Of a stretch of DNA of 18,749 bases, positions 7,589 to 15,552 are shown piece after piece. Source of the stretch: Clostridiales bacterium (GTDB taxonomy: Bacteria; Bacillota; Clostridia; Oscillospirales; QAKW01). Each line of letters opens with the position of its first letter. Position 1 is the stretch's first letter. Below the pieces are notes generated by a model. It saw only the letters and a list, made by a program, of their open reading frames with translations, ran no database searches and was not told the origin of the DNA. Made by a program: the position numbers and the translations under genes. The stretch is from the NCBI GenBank assembly GCA_003343605.1, contig QAKW01000012.1, positions 1 to 18,749 on the forward strand, in the 5' to 3' direction.

Positions 7589-7620
7589 AATCCCCCGCCT
7601 CGAAGCCGAAGCGGGGGATT
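7589..7620 (-). terminator. GC-rich hairpin directly after htrA
   Basis: A perfect 10-bp stem (AATCCCCCGC at 7589-7598 with GCGGGGGATT at 7611-7620) with a 12-nt loop, 2 bp past the htrA stop. There is no T-run on its 3' side, so it may work as a 3'-end stabiliser or in tandem with the weaker T-tailed hairpin at 7544-7572. Confidence 0.6.
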
Positions 7621-7622
7621 AT

Positions 7623-9158
7623 TCATGATGCCTCTGTTAACGTAATTTGCAGATCAAACTCCTCATTCTCACGCCAGACCGTTATTGTGACCTGGTCTCC
7701 GGGCCGAAAAGCATCTTTGGCGGCGTTGAGTTCCGCCATCGAAACGATTTTTTCGCCGTTAAATCCCACGATAATATCATCTTTTTGCAGGCCTTTCTTG
7801 GCCGCATCGCAATTCGGATCCACATAATAAACATAAACGCCCCGCGGAAGGTTATGGTATTTTGCATAGGATTCGGTAAGGCCGCTGCCCTGAATGCCGA
7901 TATAGGCGCGGGTTTTGATATAACCGTAGTTGATCAGCTCCTCTGTGATGCTGGTAACGTCATTGATGGGGATGGCAAAGCCAATCCCTTCATAATCCGT
8001 TGCCACCAGCTTGGAAGAGGTAATACCGACCACCTGACCGTAAGCGTTTACCAGCGGACCGCCGCTGTTTCCCGGATTGATTGATGCATTGGTCTGGATC
8101 AATGTCATAAACGACCCGTTGATTTCAATCTTCCGGTTCAGTGCTGAAACGATTCCGTCAGTTACAGTACCGGCCAGCTCCATGCCATAAGGATTTCCAA
8201 TCGCTACAACGGTTTCCCCCACTTCCAGTTCGTCGCTGTCGCCCAGCTCTGCGGGAGAAAGGTCATTAGCTTCAATTTTCAGAATTGCAAGATCCGACTG
8301 AATGTCTTCTCCCACAATTTTTGCATTGTATTCCGTAATCCCATCGCTCAGCACCACCTGCACCTGCGTTGCTTTATCAACAACATGCTCATTGGTGATA
8401 ATATATCCATCATTGCTGATGATAAAGCCGGAGCCTGAAAAATAGGGTTCTTCTTCATTCTGGGCCGATACCAGAATTCCCACAACGCTGTTTTTTACCT
8501 TTTTGTTGATTTCAACGATCGTTAATTCTTCGCCGTTTTTCTTGCTTGTAGTAATTTCCGGTACGTTATAGATCGTTCCTTCTTCACGCTGGGCATTGCC
8601 CTCGTTGCTTTTATCCGGCTGCTCTATTACCGCACCGCCCTGATCCTCCGAGCCAGGAAATTCAGCCGCACTTCCAATTCCCATAACCTGAGCCACAACA
8701 ATCACCACGCAGCATAAAAGCATCAGCAGGCCGGCAGAAGCAGCCACAATGATAAACGGCCGGTTACTCTTATTTTTAGCCGGCTTAGCCGCCTGATAGG
8801 GATATGCATTATAATGATTATAATTCTGATACGGATTCGGGTTCTGATAAGAATAGCCGCCCTGCCAGTAAGACTGCTGCCGGTGAGAATCGGCATTTTC
8901 CGCAGAGCCTGCGGCCTGCTGCGGATCCTCCGGCTGCCCGGAAGTACTATATGGGTCTTCCCCGGTATCGGCAGCATCCGGTTGCATCGCGTTCGAGGTA
9001 TCCGGTACCGGCGCGGCAACATCCGGTCCCTCTTCTCCGGCCGATGGTCCCTGTGCACCCTGCCCGGCTTCATTTATATTCTTTTCATGATCTGCCGGTT
9101 CGCCTGTCATATTTGCATGATTTTCTTCTGAAAAATCATCCCGGTTGCGCTCATCCAT
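7623..9158 (-). CDS. htrA: membrane-anchored HtrA/DegP-type serine protease with PDZ domain
   Basis: A 511-aa S1C-family protease that would degrade or refold damaged proteins outside the membrane. Residues 1-133 form a long hydrophilic, cytoplasmic region rich in Gln, Asn, Pro and Tyr (tyrosine-rich at about 97-121). One membrane segment follows at about 134-160. The trypsin-like domain has a complete triad: His258 (TNEHVVD), Asp289 (SDLAIL) and Ser365 (GNSGGP). A single PDZ domain spans about 418-508. Length and order match Gram-positive HtrA, except that the N-terminal cytoplasmic part is unusually long. The ATG at 9156-9158 has AGGAGG 11 nt upstream, overlapping the kinase stop codon region. 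It lies 15 bp after a two-component pair, as htrA genes controlled by envelope-stress kinases (for example CssRS in B. subtilis) often do. Confidence 0.95.
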   Translation of the reverse strand: MDERNRDDFSEENHANMTGEPADHEKNINEAGQGAQGPSAGEEGPDVAAPVPDTSNAMQPDAADTGEDPYSTSGQPEDPQQAAGSAENADSHRQQSYWQGGYSYQNPNPYQNYNHYNAYPYQAAKPAKNKSNRPFIIVAASAGLLMLLCCVVIVVAQVMGIGSAAEFPGSEDQGGAVIEQPDKSNEGNAQREEGTIYNVPEITTSKKNGEELTIVEINKKVKNSVVGILVSAQNEEEPYFSGSGFIISNDGYIITNEHVVDKATQVQVVLSDGITEYNAKIVGEDIQSDLAILKIEANDLSPAELGDSDELEVGETVVAIGNPYGMELAGTVTDGIVSALNRKIEINGSFMTLIQTNASINPGNSGGPLVNAYGQVVGITSSKLVATDYEGIGFAIPINDVTSITEELINYGYIKTRAYIGIQGSGLTESYAKYHNLPRGVYVYYVDPNCDAAKKGLQKDDIIVGFNGEKIVSMAELNAAKDAFRPGDQVTITVWRENEEFDLQITLTEAS

Positions 9159-9173
9159 TAAATAAATAACCTC

Positions 9174-10592
9174 CTAAAAATCCTCCTGCGCTTCTTTCAG
9201 CGTAAAGGTAAACTCTGCGTAGACACCCTCCTTGGAGGAAATAAAAATATCTTCTCCATGCGCGTCGATAATACTTTTCACCATATATAAGCCAAGACCA
9301 ACGCCCTTTTTATTTTCACCCCGGCTTTTATCGGTTTTATAAAAGCGTTCAAAAATCCTACCCGCTTCATCTTCCGGAATCCCCTGCCCGGTATTTTTAA
9401 CCGAAAGAAAAACCTTGCCGTCCCGGCGGTAAAGCCCAACTGTAATTTCGCCGTTTTCAGGTGTGAATTTAACCGCATTATCAACCAGATTGTAAATCAC
9501 CCGGTGGATCGCATCATGATCGCCCATCACATAAACAGACTCTTCGGGGAGATGAAGGCTGAGATTGATTTTTTCTTCCTGCATTCGATCTTCCATCGTG
9601 AGCAAGACGCGGTGTGCCACCTCTGTTAAATCAAAAGGAGCCATTTGGTAGGAAATTTCACCCGACTGAATGCGTGCCACATCCAGCAGATTATTCACCA
9701 TCCTGCTCAGGCGCTTCACCTCTTCGGAAACCAGAATCAGATATTTTGATTCTGATTCGGGGGGAATGGTGCCATCAAGAATTCCATCAATAAACCCGCT
9801 TATGGTGGTCATCGGCGTGCGCAGCTCATGGGAAACATCCGCAATAAAGCCCCGGCGCATAGTCTCAAGCCGGTCCAGATTATCTGCCATCTGATTGAAC
9901 GTACGGGCCAGATCGCCCAGTTCTCCCTCCGGCGCAACCGTAATTCTTCTGGTAAAATCACCTTTTGCATAAGATTGCGCCGCCAGTGCCATTTCATTCA
10001 GGGGCCTGGTAATCTGCTTTGTAATAAAATAAACGCAGACAAACGCAAACATTAAAACAACCAGCCCGCAAAAAACAAACGTTGCCACAACGTTCTTCAT
10101 GGCTGAGCCCACCCGCACCTGCCGCGCGGTGGTAAATACACAGCCGATCACAGAATTATCATCGTCCAAAATAGGGACGCCGATGGTATAAGCATTGCCC
10201 AGCGATTCGATAAAAACGCCTTGTTTGCGGTAAATATTTCCACTAAACACACTCTCAACCGCTGCCTGTGGAAGCGTGGCGGTTGCCGGATCAACCAGCG
10301 TGCTCTGCACAATCCTGCCCCATTGATTCACAATGATCACATCGCAGCTGATTGTATCTTTTACCGTTTCAATAGCGCCGGACATAATGGTGCCAACAAA
10401 AATATTATAGTTCGCCGGCATCCCTCTCAGCATCGAAGCCACCTTATTCGCGGCGTTTTCCATATTCTGATCCTGCTCCTGCACACTTCGGATGGTAAAT
10501 ACGCCGGTTGTAACAGTGCCGAGGGCAAATACCGTCAGCAATATGATCAGCGCGCAGGCATTAAAATAGCGAAAGAAAATTTTCTTATGCAC
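9174..10592 (-). CDS. sensor histidine kinase, HAMP-HisKA-HATPase
   Basis: A 472-aa two-component kinase. Membrane segments at about 8-34 and 166-190 enclose an extracytoplasmic sensor region of about 130 aa that looks Cache/PAS-like (CDVIIVNQWGRIV at 83-95, IGVPILDDD near 137-145). HAMP follows at about 192-240, then HisKA with phosphoacceptor His255 in DVSHELRTP and the ATPase domain: N-box NLVDNAVKF (368-376), NTGQGIP (400-406), ERFYK (415-419) and GVGLGL (430-435). All catalytic motifs are intact. It starts with GTG (10590-10592) immediately after the TAA of the response regulator, with no clear ribosome binding site, so translation is probably coupled. Signal unknown; with HtrA downstream, misfolded secreted protein or wall stress is a reasonable guess. 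Confidence 0.94.
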   Translation of the reverse strand: MHKKIFFRYFNACALIILLTVFALGTVTTGVFTIRSVQEQDQNMENAANKVASMLRGMPANYNIFVGTIMSGAIETVKDTISCDVIIVNQWGRIVQSTLVDPATATLPQAAVESVFSGNIYRKQGVFIESLGNAYTIGVPILDDDNSVIGCVFTTARQVRVGSAMKNVVATFVFCGLVVLMFAFVCVYFITKQITRPLNEMALAAQSYAKGDFTRRITVAPEGELGDLARTFNQMADNLDRLETMRRGFIADVSHELRTPMTTISGFIDGILDGTIPPESESKYLILVSEEVKRLSRMVNNLLDVARIQSGEISYQMAPFDLTEVAHRVLLTMEDRMQEEKINLSLHLPEESVYVMGDHDAIHRVIYNLVDNAVKFTPENGEITVGLYRRDGKVFLSVKNTGQGIPEDEAGRIFERFYKTDKSRGENKKGVGLGLYMVKSIIDAHGEDIFISSKEGVYAEFTFTLKEAQEDF

Positions 10593-11285
10593 TTAATCTG
10601 CTGTTTCAAATTTATAGCCGATTCCCCAAACGGTACGAATGGCCCACCGATCTGAAACGCCCTCCAATTTTTCCCGAATCCGTTTAATGTGAACATCAAC
10701 CGTTCGGGAATCCCCAAAATATTTAAATCCCCAAATTTCATCCAGCAGCTGATCCCGGGTAAATACACGGTTTGGATTTTTCGCCAGATGGTATAAAAGC
10801 TCGATTTCCTTCGGCGGTGCGTCAACCTGCTTGCCCTTTACAACCAGCTTATAGTTGGTCAGCGAAACATACAGATCCGGATATTCCACCTCCTGGCGGG
10901 TTTCATCCGGCGTGTTTCCTACCCGGCGCAGCACCGTTTTAATCCGCGCCATCACCTCTTTGGAATCAAACGGCTTGGTCACGTAATCATCTGCGCCAAG
11001 TTCCAGCCCCAGCACCTTATCAAAGGTTTCGCCTTTCGCGGAAAGCATGATAATCGGCACATTAGAGGTCTTTCTGATTTCCCTGCAGACCTGCCAGCCA
11101 TCCTTTTTAGGCAGCATGATATCCAGAAGAATCAGATCCGGGTTAAAGGAGCCAAATTTCTGAACCGCTTCCTCCCCGTCGCCTGCTGTCTCTACCGTAT
11201 AGCCCTCCTTGGCCAGATAAAGAGTCAGCAGCTCACAAATATTCTGTTCATCGTCGACAACTAAAATCCTGCTCATCTTCTCCAT
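10593..11285 (-). CDS. OmpR/PhoB-family response regulator
   Basis: A 230-aa DNA-binding response regulator. The receiver domain (about 4-118) has the acidic pair Asp11-Asp12, phosphoacceptor Asp55 (LLDIMLP), Ser82 and Lys104 (VTKPF). A winged-helix domain (about 135-228) ends in the typical VWGIGYKF. An upstream in-frame start would add 31 residues with no family match. I chose the ATG at 11283-11285, with AGGGAG 9 nt upstream; the second ATG 9 nt later (MSRILVVDDE) is nearly as good. It heads a unit with the kinase (stop and start adjacent) and htrA. No strong promoter is visible, though the upstream region holds repeated GGGTGAA elements that could be operators. Confidence 0.94.
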   Translation of the reverse strand: MEKMSRILVVDDEQNICELLTLYLAKEGYTVETAGDGEEAVQKFGSFNPDLILLDIMLPKKDGWQVCREIRKTSNVPIIMLSAKGETFDKVLGLELGADDYVTKPFDSKEVMARIKTVLRRVGNTPDETRQEVEYPDLYVSLTNYKLVVKGKQVDAPPKEIELLYHLAKNPNRVFTRDQLLDEIWGFKYFGDSRTVDVHIKRIREKLEGVSDRWAIRTVWGIGYKFETAD

Positions 11286-11307
11286 ACCTTCTTTCTCCCT
11301 TATAGTA

Positions 11308-11364
11308 TTCACCCGATATATTTCATAATAACAGTATAACTTTTCACCCGGAAAAATGGGTGAA
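11308..11364. repeat. GGGTGAA elements upstream of the response regulator
   Basis: TTCACCC occurs at 11308-11314 and 11343-11349, and its complement GGGTGAA at 11358-11364. The last two form a 7-bp inverted repeat with an 8-nt centre; the first two are direct repeats 35 bp apart, both extended to TTCACCCG. They lie in the 84-bp gap between yigZ and the regulator start. They may be a regulator binding site. The inverted pair could also be a weak yigZ terminator, though no T-run follows. Confidence 0.45.
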
Positions 11365-11368
11365 GAAA

Positions 11369-12016
11369 CTATGAACAAATTGAATCGATTGTTTTAAAAG
11401 GATACCAGAGTTCTTCCCCCACGGTAAGCCGGGCGGCCCCGGCTGATATATCGGCGATTTGCTGCATCCATGCTGCTGTATCCCGTTTGGGGATGATGAG
11501 CTGCAACGTGATTTCTTCACCAAACTCTGTATGCTCCGCCTGGCAAACCGCACCCTCCAGCAATCTCTGCATCCGATCGTAAAAGCCGTAGCCAAACTGC
11601 ACTTCCAGGCGGACAGCCCGCTCCATCAGCGCTGTTCCGGCGCTGCGTACACCTTCAGCCGCCGCCCGCGCATACGCTCGCGTAAGACCGCCGGCGCCCA
11701 AAAGGATTCCGCCAAAATAGCGGGTCACAACCACTATAACATCAAATAAATTTTCTTTTTTCAGAATATCCAGCATCGGCATGCCTGCAGTTCCGCCCGG
11801 TTCCCCATCGTCTGAAAAGCGTTCAATCAAGGGGTCTTTAATTCGGTAGGCCGTACAGTGATGCGTTGCATCCGGATATTGAGCCCTCATTTTTTTAATA
11901 AAATCTTCTGCCGCCTGCCGGGTCTTTACACGGCAAAGCGATGTAATAAACCGGCTCTTGCGCTCTGTAAATTCCGAGCGGCTGCTTTGCGCCGGTACTT
12001 GATACGTCTCTTCCAT
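11369..12016 (-). CDS. yigZ: YigZ/IMPACT family protein
   Basis: A 215-aa protein of the UPF0029/IMPACT (YigZ) family, widespread and of uncertain biochemical role; the eukaryotic relative IMPACT modulates translational control through GCN1/GCN2. Family blocks are plain: SDDGEPGGTAGMPML near 67-81, then VVTRYFGGILLGAGGLTRAY near 95-114. Length is normal. A longer reading frame reaches 12097 from a TTG, but I begin at the ATG at 12014-12016, where homology begins (MEETYQVPA) and a GGGGGAG stretch lies just upstream at short spacing. It appears to be expressed from its own promoter, with a GC-rich, probably structured leader of about 100 nt. The gap to the response regulator has no strong terminator, so some readthrough into the two-component genes is possible. 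Confidence 0.92.
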   Translation of the reverse strand: MEETYQVPAQSSRSEFTERKSRFITSLCRVKTRQAAEDFIKKMRAQYPDATHHCTAYRIKDPLIERFSDDGEPGGTAGMPMLDILKKENLFDVIVVVTRYFGGILLGAGGLTRAYARAAAEGVRSAGTALMERAVRLEVQFGYGFYDRMQRLLEGAVCQAEHTEFGEEITLQLIIPKRDTAAWMQQIADISAGAARLTVGEELWYPFKTIDSICS

Positions 12017-12094
12017 TTCTCCCCCTGTTTGGCCGGCTGCTGCCGTTACAAAAGGTCTTTTCACCGGTTGCCGCGGAAGCGGCGAGGCGAACAC

Positions 12095-12126
12095 CAAAAA
12101 AGAATAACAGCCACTTTATGGCTATT
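12095..12126 (-). terminator. T-tailed hairpin overlapping the yigZ promoter
   Basis: On the minus strand AATAGCCA (12119-12126) pairs with TGGCTGTT (12106-12113) around TAAAG, with one G-U pair, and runs into ATTCTTTTTT. It looks like an intrinsic terminator but overlaps the predicted -10 box, so it may be a second terminator for readthrough from trxB rather than part of the yigZ leader. Confidence 0.45.
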
Positions 12127-12152
12127 ATAGCATGGCCTCCTCTTTTTCGCAA
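12124..12152 (-). promoter_or_regulatory. probable yigZ promoter
   Basis: TTGCGA (12147-12152), 17-bp spacer, TATAAT (12124-12129) on the minus strand. The predicted start is about 100 nt upstream of the yigZ ATG. Confidence 0.6.
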
Positions 12153-12195
12153 TCTATCTTTCATATTTATTATCCCAATCCGCCCTCTAAAATAT

Positions 12196-12232
12196 AAAAG
12201 AGGCACCGGCTCCGGGCCGTAATGCCTCTTTT
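12196..12232 (-). terminator. intrinsic terminator of the nrdG-nrdD-trxB operon
   Basis: A perfect 10-bp stem AAAAGAGGCA / TGCCTCTTTT (12196-12205 with 12223-12232) with a GC-rich 17-nt loop, 8 bp past the trxB stop, followed on the minus strand by a T-rich stretch. Confidence 0.85.
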
Positions 12233-12240
12233 AATTTTCA

Positions 12241-13146
12241 TCAGGAACCGGACGCTTCCAAATAAGCATTGGCCGCGAGCCCCGCCACTGCGCCATCGCC
12301 CGCAGCGGTGGCAAGCTGCCTGACCTGCTTTTGGCGGCAGTCTCCGGCTGCAAATACTCCTTCAGCAGAAGTTTTGCAATCTTCCCCGGCAAGGATATAC
12401 CCTTCTTGATCCAGCTTTACCAGTGTCTGAAAAGGGCCGTTTGCCGGCGTCTGGCCAATTGCAACAAACAATCCATCGGCTGAAAGAGTCTCCTTCTTTT
12501 CGCCGAACTGCACTTCCAGCCCGGAAAGTTTTTCTTCTCCCAGCAACGCATTGATCACACCGCCCGTGCGAATAGAAACATTTTGCGCTTTTTGCAGGCG
12601 ATCAAGCAAAACCGGCTCGCAGCGAAATTCCGCTCTGCGATGAATCAGCGTAACATGGCGGCAAAGCTCCGCCAGCAAAAGCGCCGATTGCACCGCGGAA
12701 TTTCCTCCCCCTACCACGGCAACGTCTTTCCCCTTATAAAAAGCGCCGTCGCATATTGCACAATAAGAGATGCCCGCAAGCGTCTCTTCCCGCGCAAGGC
12801 CCAAATGGCGGTGCGCCGCGCCGCAAGCCAGAATCACGCTTTTCGCTTCATAACGATCGTCGTCTGTTGTTGTAACAATAAAGGTTTTTCCGGTCTGTTG
12901 CACGCCGTTAACCTCAACCGGCTCAATTTTACCGCCGAAATGATAAACCTGCTCAGCAAGGCGATCCGCATATTCCGCGCCGCTGATCCCCGGCAGCCCG
13001 GGAAAATTCTCTATCTGCGGGGAAGCGGTAATCTGCCCGCCCAGCGCAGTCGATTCCAAAACCAGAACCTTTTTGCCCGCCCGCAGCAGATAAATTGCCG
13101 CTGTCATTCCCGCCGTTCCGCCGCCGACAATCACCGTATCAAACAT
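12241..13146 (-). CDS. trxB: thioredoxin-disulfide reductase TrxB (NADPH type)
   Basis: A 301-aa FAD-dependent reductase that moves electrons from NADPH to a redoxin disulfide. The FAD-binding motif GGGTAG is at 8-13, the redox-active CAIC pair at Cys129/Cys132 followed by Asp (CAICDG), the NADPH-binding GGGNSA at 146-151, the HRRAEFR motif at 169-175 and the C-terminal FAD contact FAAGDC at 265-270. HRRxxxR is the signature of NADPH-specific enzymes and is usually lost in ferredoxin-dependent ones. A GTG at 13152 is possible, but the ATG at 13144-13146 has GGAGG 6 nt upstream. The start overlaps the nrdD 3' end by 8 bp, so the two are translationally coupled, and the CPNC redoxin domain at the NrdD C-terminus is its obvious substrate. 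Confidence 0.95.
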   Translation of the reverse strand: MFDTVIVGGGTAGMTAAIYLLRAGKKVLVLESTALGGQITASPQIENFPGLPGISGAEYADRLAEQVYHFGGKIEPVEVNGVQQTGKTFIVTTTDDDRYEAKSVILACGAAHRHLGLAREETLAGISYCAICDGAFYKGKDVAVVGGGNSAVQSALLLAELCRHVTLIHRRAEFRCEPVLLDRLQKAQNVSIRTGGVINALLGEEKLSGLEVQFGEKKETLSADGLFVAIGQTPANGPFQTLVKLDQEGYILAGEDCKTSAEGVFAAGDCRQKQVRQLATAAGDGAVAGLAANAYLEASGS

Positions 13147-15529
13147 GAACACCCTCCGTTGCCTGTTTCAAAAACCGGCGGATCTCAGAGGCATTGGTCA
13201 GCTTTTCAACGCCCTCATCCGTTTCAACCACCAACGTAGGCGCCCGGTCGATATGGTATGCCTCTACCAGCGCGCGGTTTTCTTCTGCTTCCGCATCCAG
13301 TTTTTCATAGCGGATGCCCGCCTCATCCAGCATTGCAGCCGCCATCTTGCAATTGGGGCAGGTTTGGGTGGTAAACAGAAGTGTCCGCCCGGCCTGTGCC
13401 GGCTCCGCCTCTGTATCATGCGCGCAGCCGCAGGCATGGTGAGCCGGCGTTTTATTTTCGGCAATCTTCTGATCATACAGGCGGCGGTCTTTAAACTCCT
13501 GCGCCTTTCCATCGTTCCAATTCTGAACCGGGCGATAGTATCCGGTAATCCGGCTGTAAACCTCTGTGTTTTCTCCGCAGGTCGGGCAGGTATAAACCTC
13601 ACCCGTGATATAGCCATGCCCTTTGCAGACCGAATAGGTGGGTGAAATGGTATAATAAGGAAGCCGGTAATGTTCGGCAATCTTTCTCACCAGATTTGCC
13701 GCGGCCTTCCAATCCGGCATTTTCTCTCCTAAAAACGCATGAAATACCGTGCCGGAGGTATAAAGCGTCTGCAATTCGTCCTGAATATCCAGCGCAGAAA
13801 AGATATCGTCGGTATATCCCACCGGCAGATGAGAGGAATTAGTATAGTAAGGCGTTCCGTCCATTGAAGCGGTTATAATACCGGGGAACCGTTTCACATC
13901 ATGCTTGGCAAGGCGATAAGAGGTCGATTCCGCGGGCGTAGCTTCGAGATTGTATAGATCGCCGTATTCCTCCTGATAATCAGAAAGCCGCTCGCGCATA
14001 TGATTGAGAACGTTTTTGGCAAACGCCTGCCCCTCGGCCTGCGTCAGATCTTTTTTGAGCCAGCAGGCATTCTGCCCCGCTTCGTTCATCCCAACCAGGC
14101 CAATGGTTGAAAAATGATTATCAAAAGAGCCCAGATAACGCTTGGTATAAGGATAAAGGCCCTCGTTGAGAAATTTGGTAATCACCGTCCGCTTAATTTT
14201 CAGGGAGCGCGCAGCGATATCCATCAGCCGGTCCAACCGCTGATAAAATTCTTTTTCGTCTGCCGACTGATAGGCAAGCCGCGGCAGATTAATCGTCACT
14301 ACCCCCACCGAGCCGGTACTCTCTCCTGAGCCAAAGAAGCCGCCGGATTTTTTCCGGAGCTCTCTCAGATCCAGGCGCAGTCTGCAGCACATGCTGCGCA
14401 CATCGCTGGGCTCCATGTCGCTGTTGACGTAATTGGAGAAATAAGGCGTTCCGTATTTCGCCGTCATCTCAAAGAGAAGCTGATTGTTCTGCGTCTCCGA
14501 CCAATCGAAATCGCGGGTAATAGAGTAGGTTGGAATCGGATACTGGAACCCGCGCCCGTTTGCATCGCCCTCAATCATGGTTTCGATAAAGGCGCGGTTA
14601 ATCATATCCATCTCTTCCTTACAGTCGCCATAGGTAAAGTCCATCTCTTCCCCACCCACGATCGCGGGAAGATCCTTCAGATCCGCAGGAACTGTCCAGT
14701 CCAGCGTAATGTTGGAAAAGGGAGCCTGGGTTCCCCAGCGGCTGGGAGTATTCACGCCGTAAACAAACGACTGGATACAGTTCTTTACCTCCCAGTAATT
14801 GAGGTTGTCTACCTTAACAAACGGCGCCAGATAGGTATCAAAAGAAGAAAACGCCTGTGCGCCGGCCCATTCATTCTGCATAATGCCCAGGAAGTTTACC
14901 ATCTGGTTGCAAAGAGATACCAAATGCCGCGCCGGAGAAGAAGTGATCTTGCCGGGAACACCGCCCAGACCCTCTTTAATCAGCTGCTTGAGCGACCAGC
15001 CCGCGCAGTAACCCGTCAGCATCGAGAGATCGTGAATATGCATATCCGCATTGCGGTGAGCGCTTGCAATCTCATCATCATAGATCTCACTGAGCCAATA
15101 ATTTGCCGTAATTGCGCCGCTGTTGCTTAAAATCAATCCGCCTACCGAATAGGTAACAGTAGAATTTTCCTTGACCCGCCAGTCCGTCACATTCACGTAA
15201 CTATCGACCAGCGCCTTATAATCTAAAAAGGTAGATTTTAAATTCCGGATCTTCTCGCGCTGTTTACGGTAAAGAATGTAGGCTTTTGCAACATCCGCAT
15301 AGCCGGATTCACTCAAAACAGCCTCCACACTGTCTTGAATATCTTCCACCGCAATCTTGCCATCCCGAATCTTCGGCTCAAAATCTGCCGTTACCTTCAG
15401 CGCCAGCAAATCAATCACGCTGGGATGCGATGCTTTTTTCTGCGCATCAAATGCCTTGGATATGGCAACGCTGATTTTAGAAATATCAAAATCAGCTTCT
15501 GATCCATCTCTTTTAACTACCGTATACAT
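13139..15529 (-). CDS. nrdD: anaerobic (class III) ribonucleoside-triphosphate reductase NrdD with fused C-terminal redoxin
   Basis: A 796-aa glycyl-radical enzyme that reduces ribonucleotides to deoxyribonucleotides without oxygen. An ATP-cone allosteric domain lies at about 1-92 (VVKRDGSEADFD). The catalytic barrel carries a conserved-type cysteine at 174 (GYCAGW) and the finger-loop cysteines 381-382 (MCCRL), one of which should form the thiyl radical. A zinc site at the C-terminus reads C635-x2-H638 with C648-x2-C651. The glycyl radical loop RITGYY puts the radical on Gly663. Then comes a Cys/His-rich linker (HHACGCAH, about 697-704) and a glutaredoxin/thioredoxin-like domain at about 715-793 with CPNC at 724-727. 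Most NrdD proteins end shortly after the glycyl loop, so the tail is an extra domain. With trxB overlapping downstream, reduction by redoxin rather than formate is likely. AGAGG lies 7 nt before the ATG. Confidence 0.95.
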   Translation of the reverse strand: MYTVVKRDGSEADFDISKISVAISKAFDAQKKASHPSVIDLLALKVTADFEPKIRDGKIAVEDIQDSVEAVLSESGYADVAKAYILYRKQREKIRNLKSTFLDYKALVDSYVNVTDWRVKENSTVTYSVGGLILSNSGAITANYWLSEIYDDEIASAHRNADMHIHDLSMLTGYCAGWSLKQLIKEGLGGVPGKITSSPARHLVSLCNQMVNFLGIMQNEWAGAQAFSSFDTYLAPFVKVDNLNYWEVKNCIQSFVYGVNTPSRWGTQAPFSNITLDWTVPADLKDLPAIVGGEEMDFTYGDCKEEMDMINRAFIETMIEGDANGRGFQYPIPTYSITRDFDWSETQNNQLLFEMTAKYGTPYFSNYVNSDMEPSDVRSMCCRLRLDLRELRKKSGGFFGSGESTGSVGVVTINLPRLAYQSADEKEFYQRLDRLMDIAARSLKIKRTVITKFLNEGLYPYTKRYLGSFDNHFSTIGLVGMNEAGQNACWLKKDLTQAEGQAFAKNVLNHMRERLSDYQEEYGDLYNLEATPAESTSYRLAKHDVKRFPGIITASMDGTPYYTNSSHLPVGYTDDIFSALDIQDELQTLYTSGTVFHAFLGEKMPDWKAAANLVRKIAEHYRLPYYTISPTYSVCKGHGYITGEVYTCPTCGENTEVYSRITGYYRPVQNWNDGKAQEFKDRRLYDQKIAENKTPAHHACGCAHDTEAEPAQAGRTLLFTTQTCPNCKMAAAMLDEAGIRYEKLDAEAEENRALVEAYHIDRAPTLVVETDEGVEKLTNASEIRRFLKQATEGVHV

Positions 15530-15552
15530 AACTCTACCTCTCTTCTCCTTTT

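Noticed and set aside
7589..7620. Bidirectional terminator shared with a plus-strand gene
   Set aside because: No plus-strand gene approaches it and neither side has a good T tract, so it is annotated only as a 3' hairpin of htrA.
11286..11378. 31-codon extension of the response regulator
   Set aside because: Receiver domains begin within a few residues of the chosen start; the extension has no domain similarity and covers the GGGTGAA repeats.
12017..12097. 27-codon N-terminal extension of YigZ from a TTG
   Set aside because: No ribosome binding site, GC-rich low-similarity sequence, and the YigZ homology begins at the ATG at 12016.
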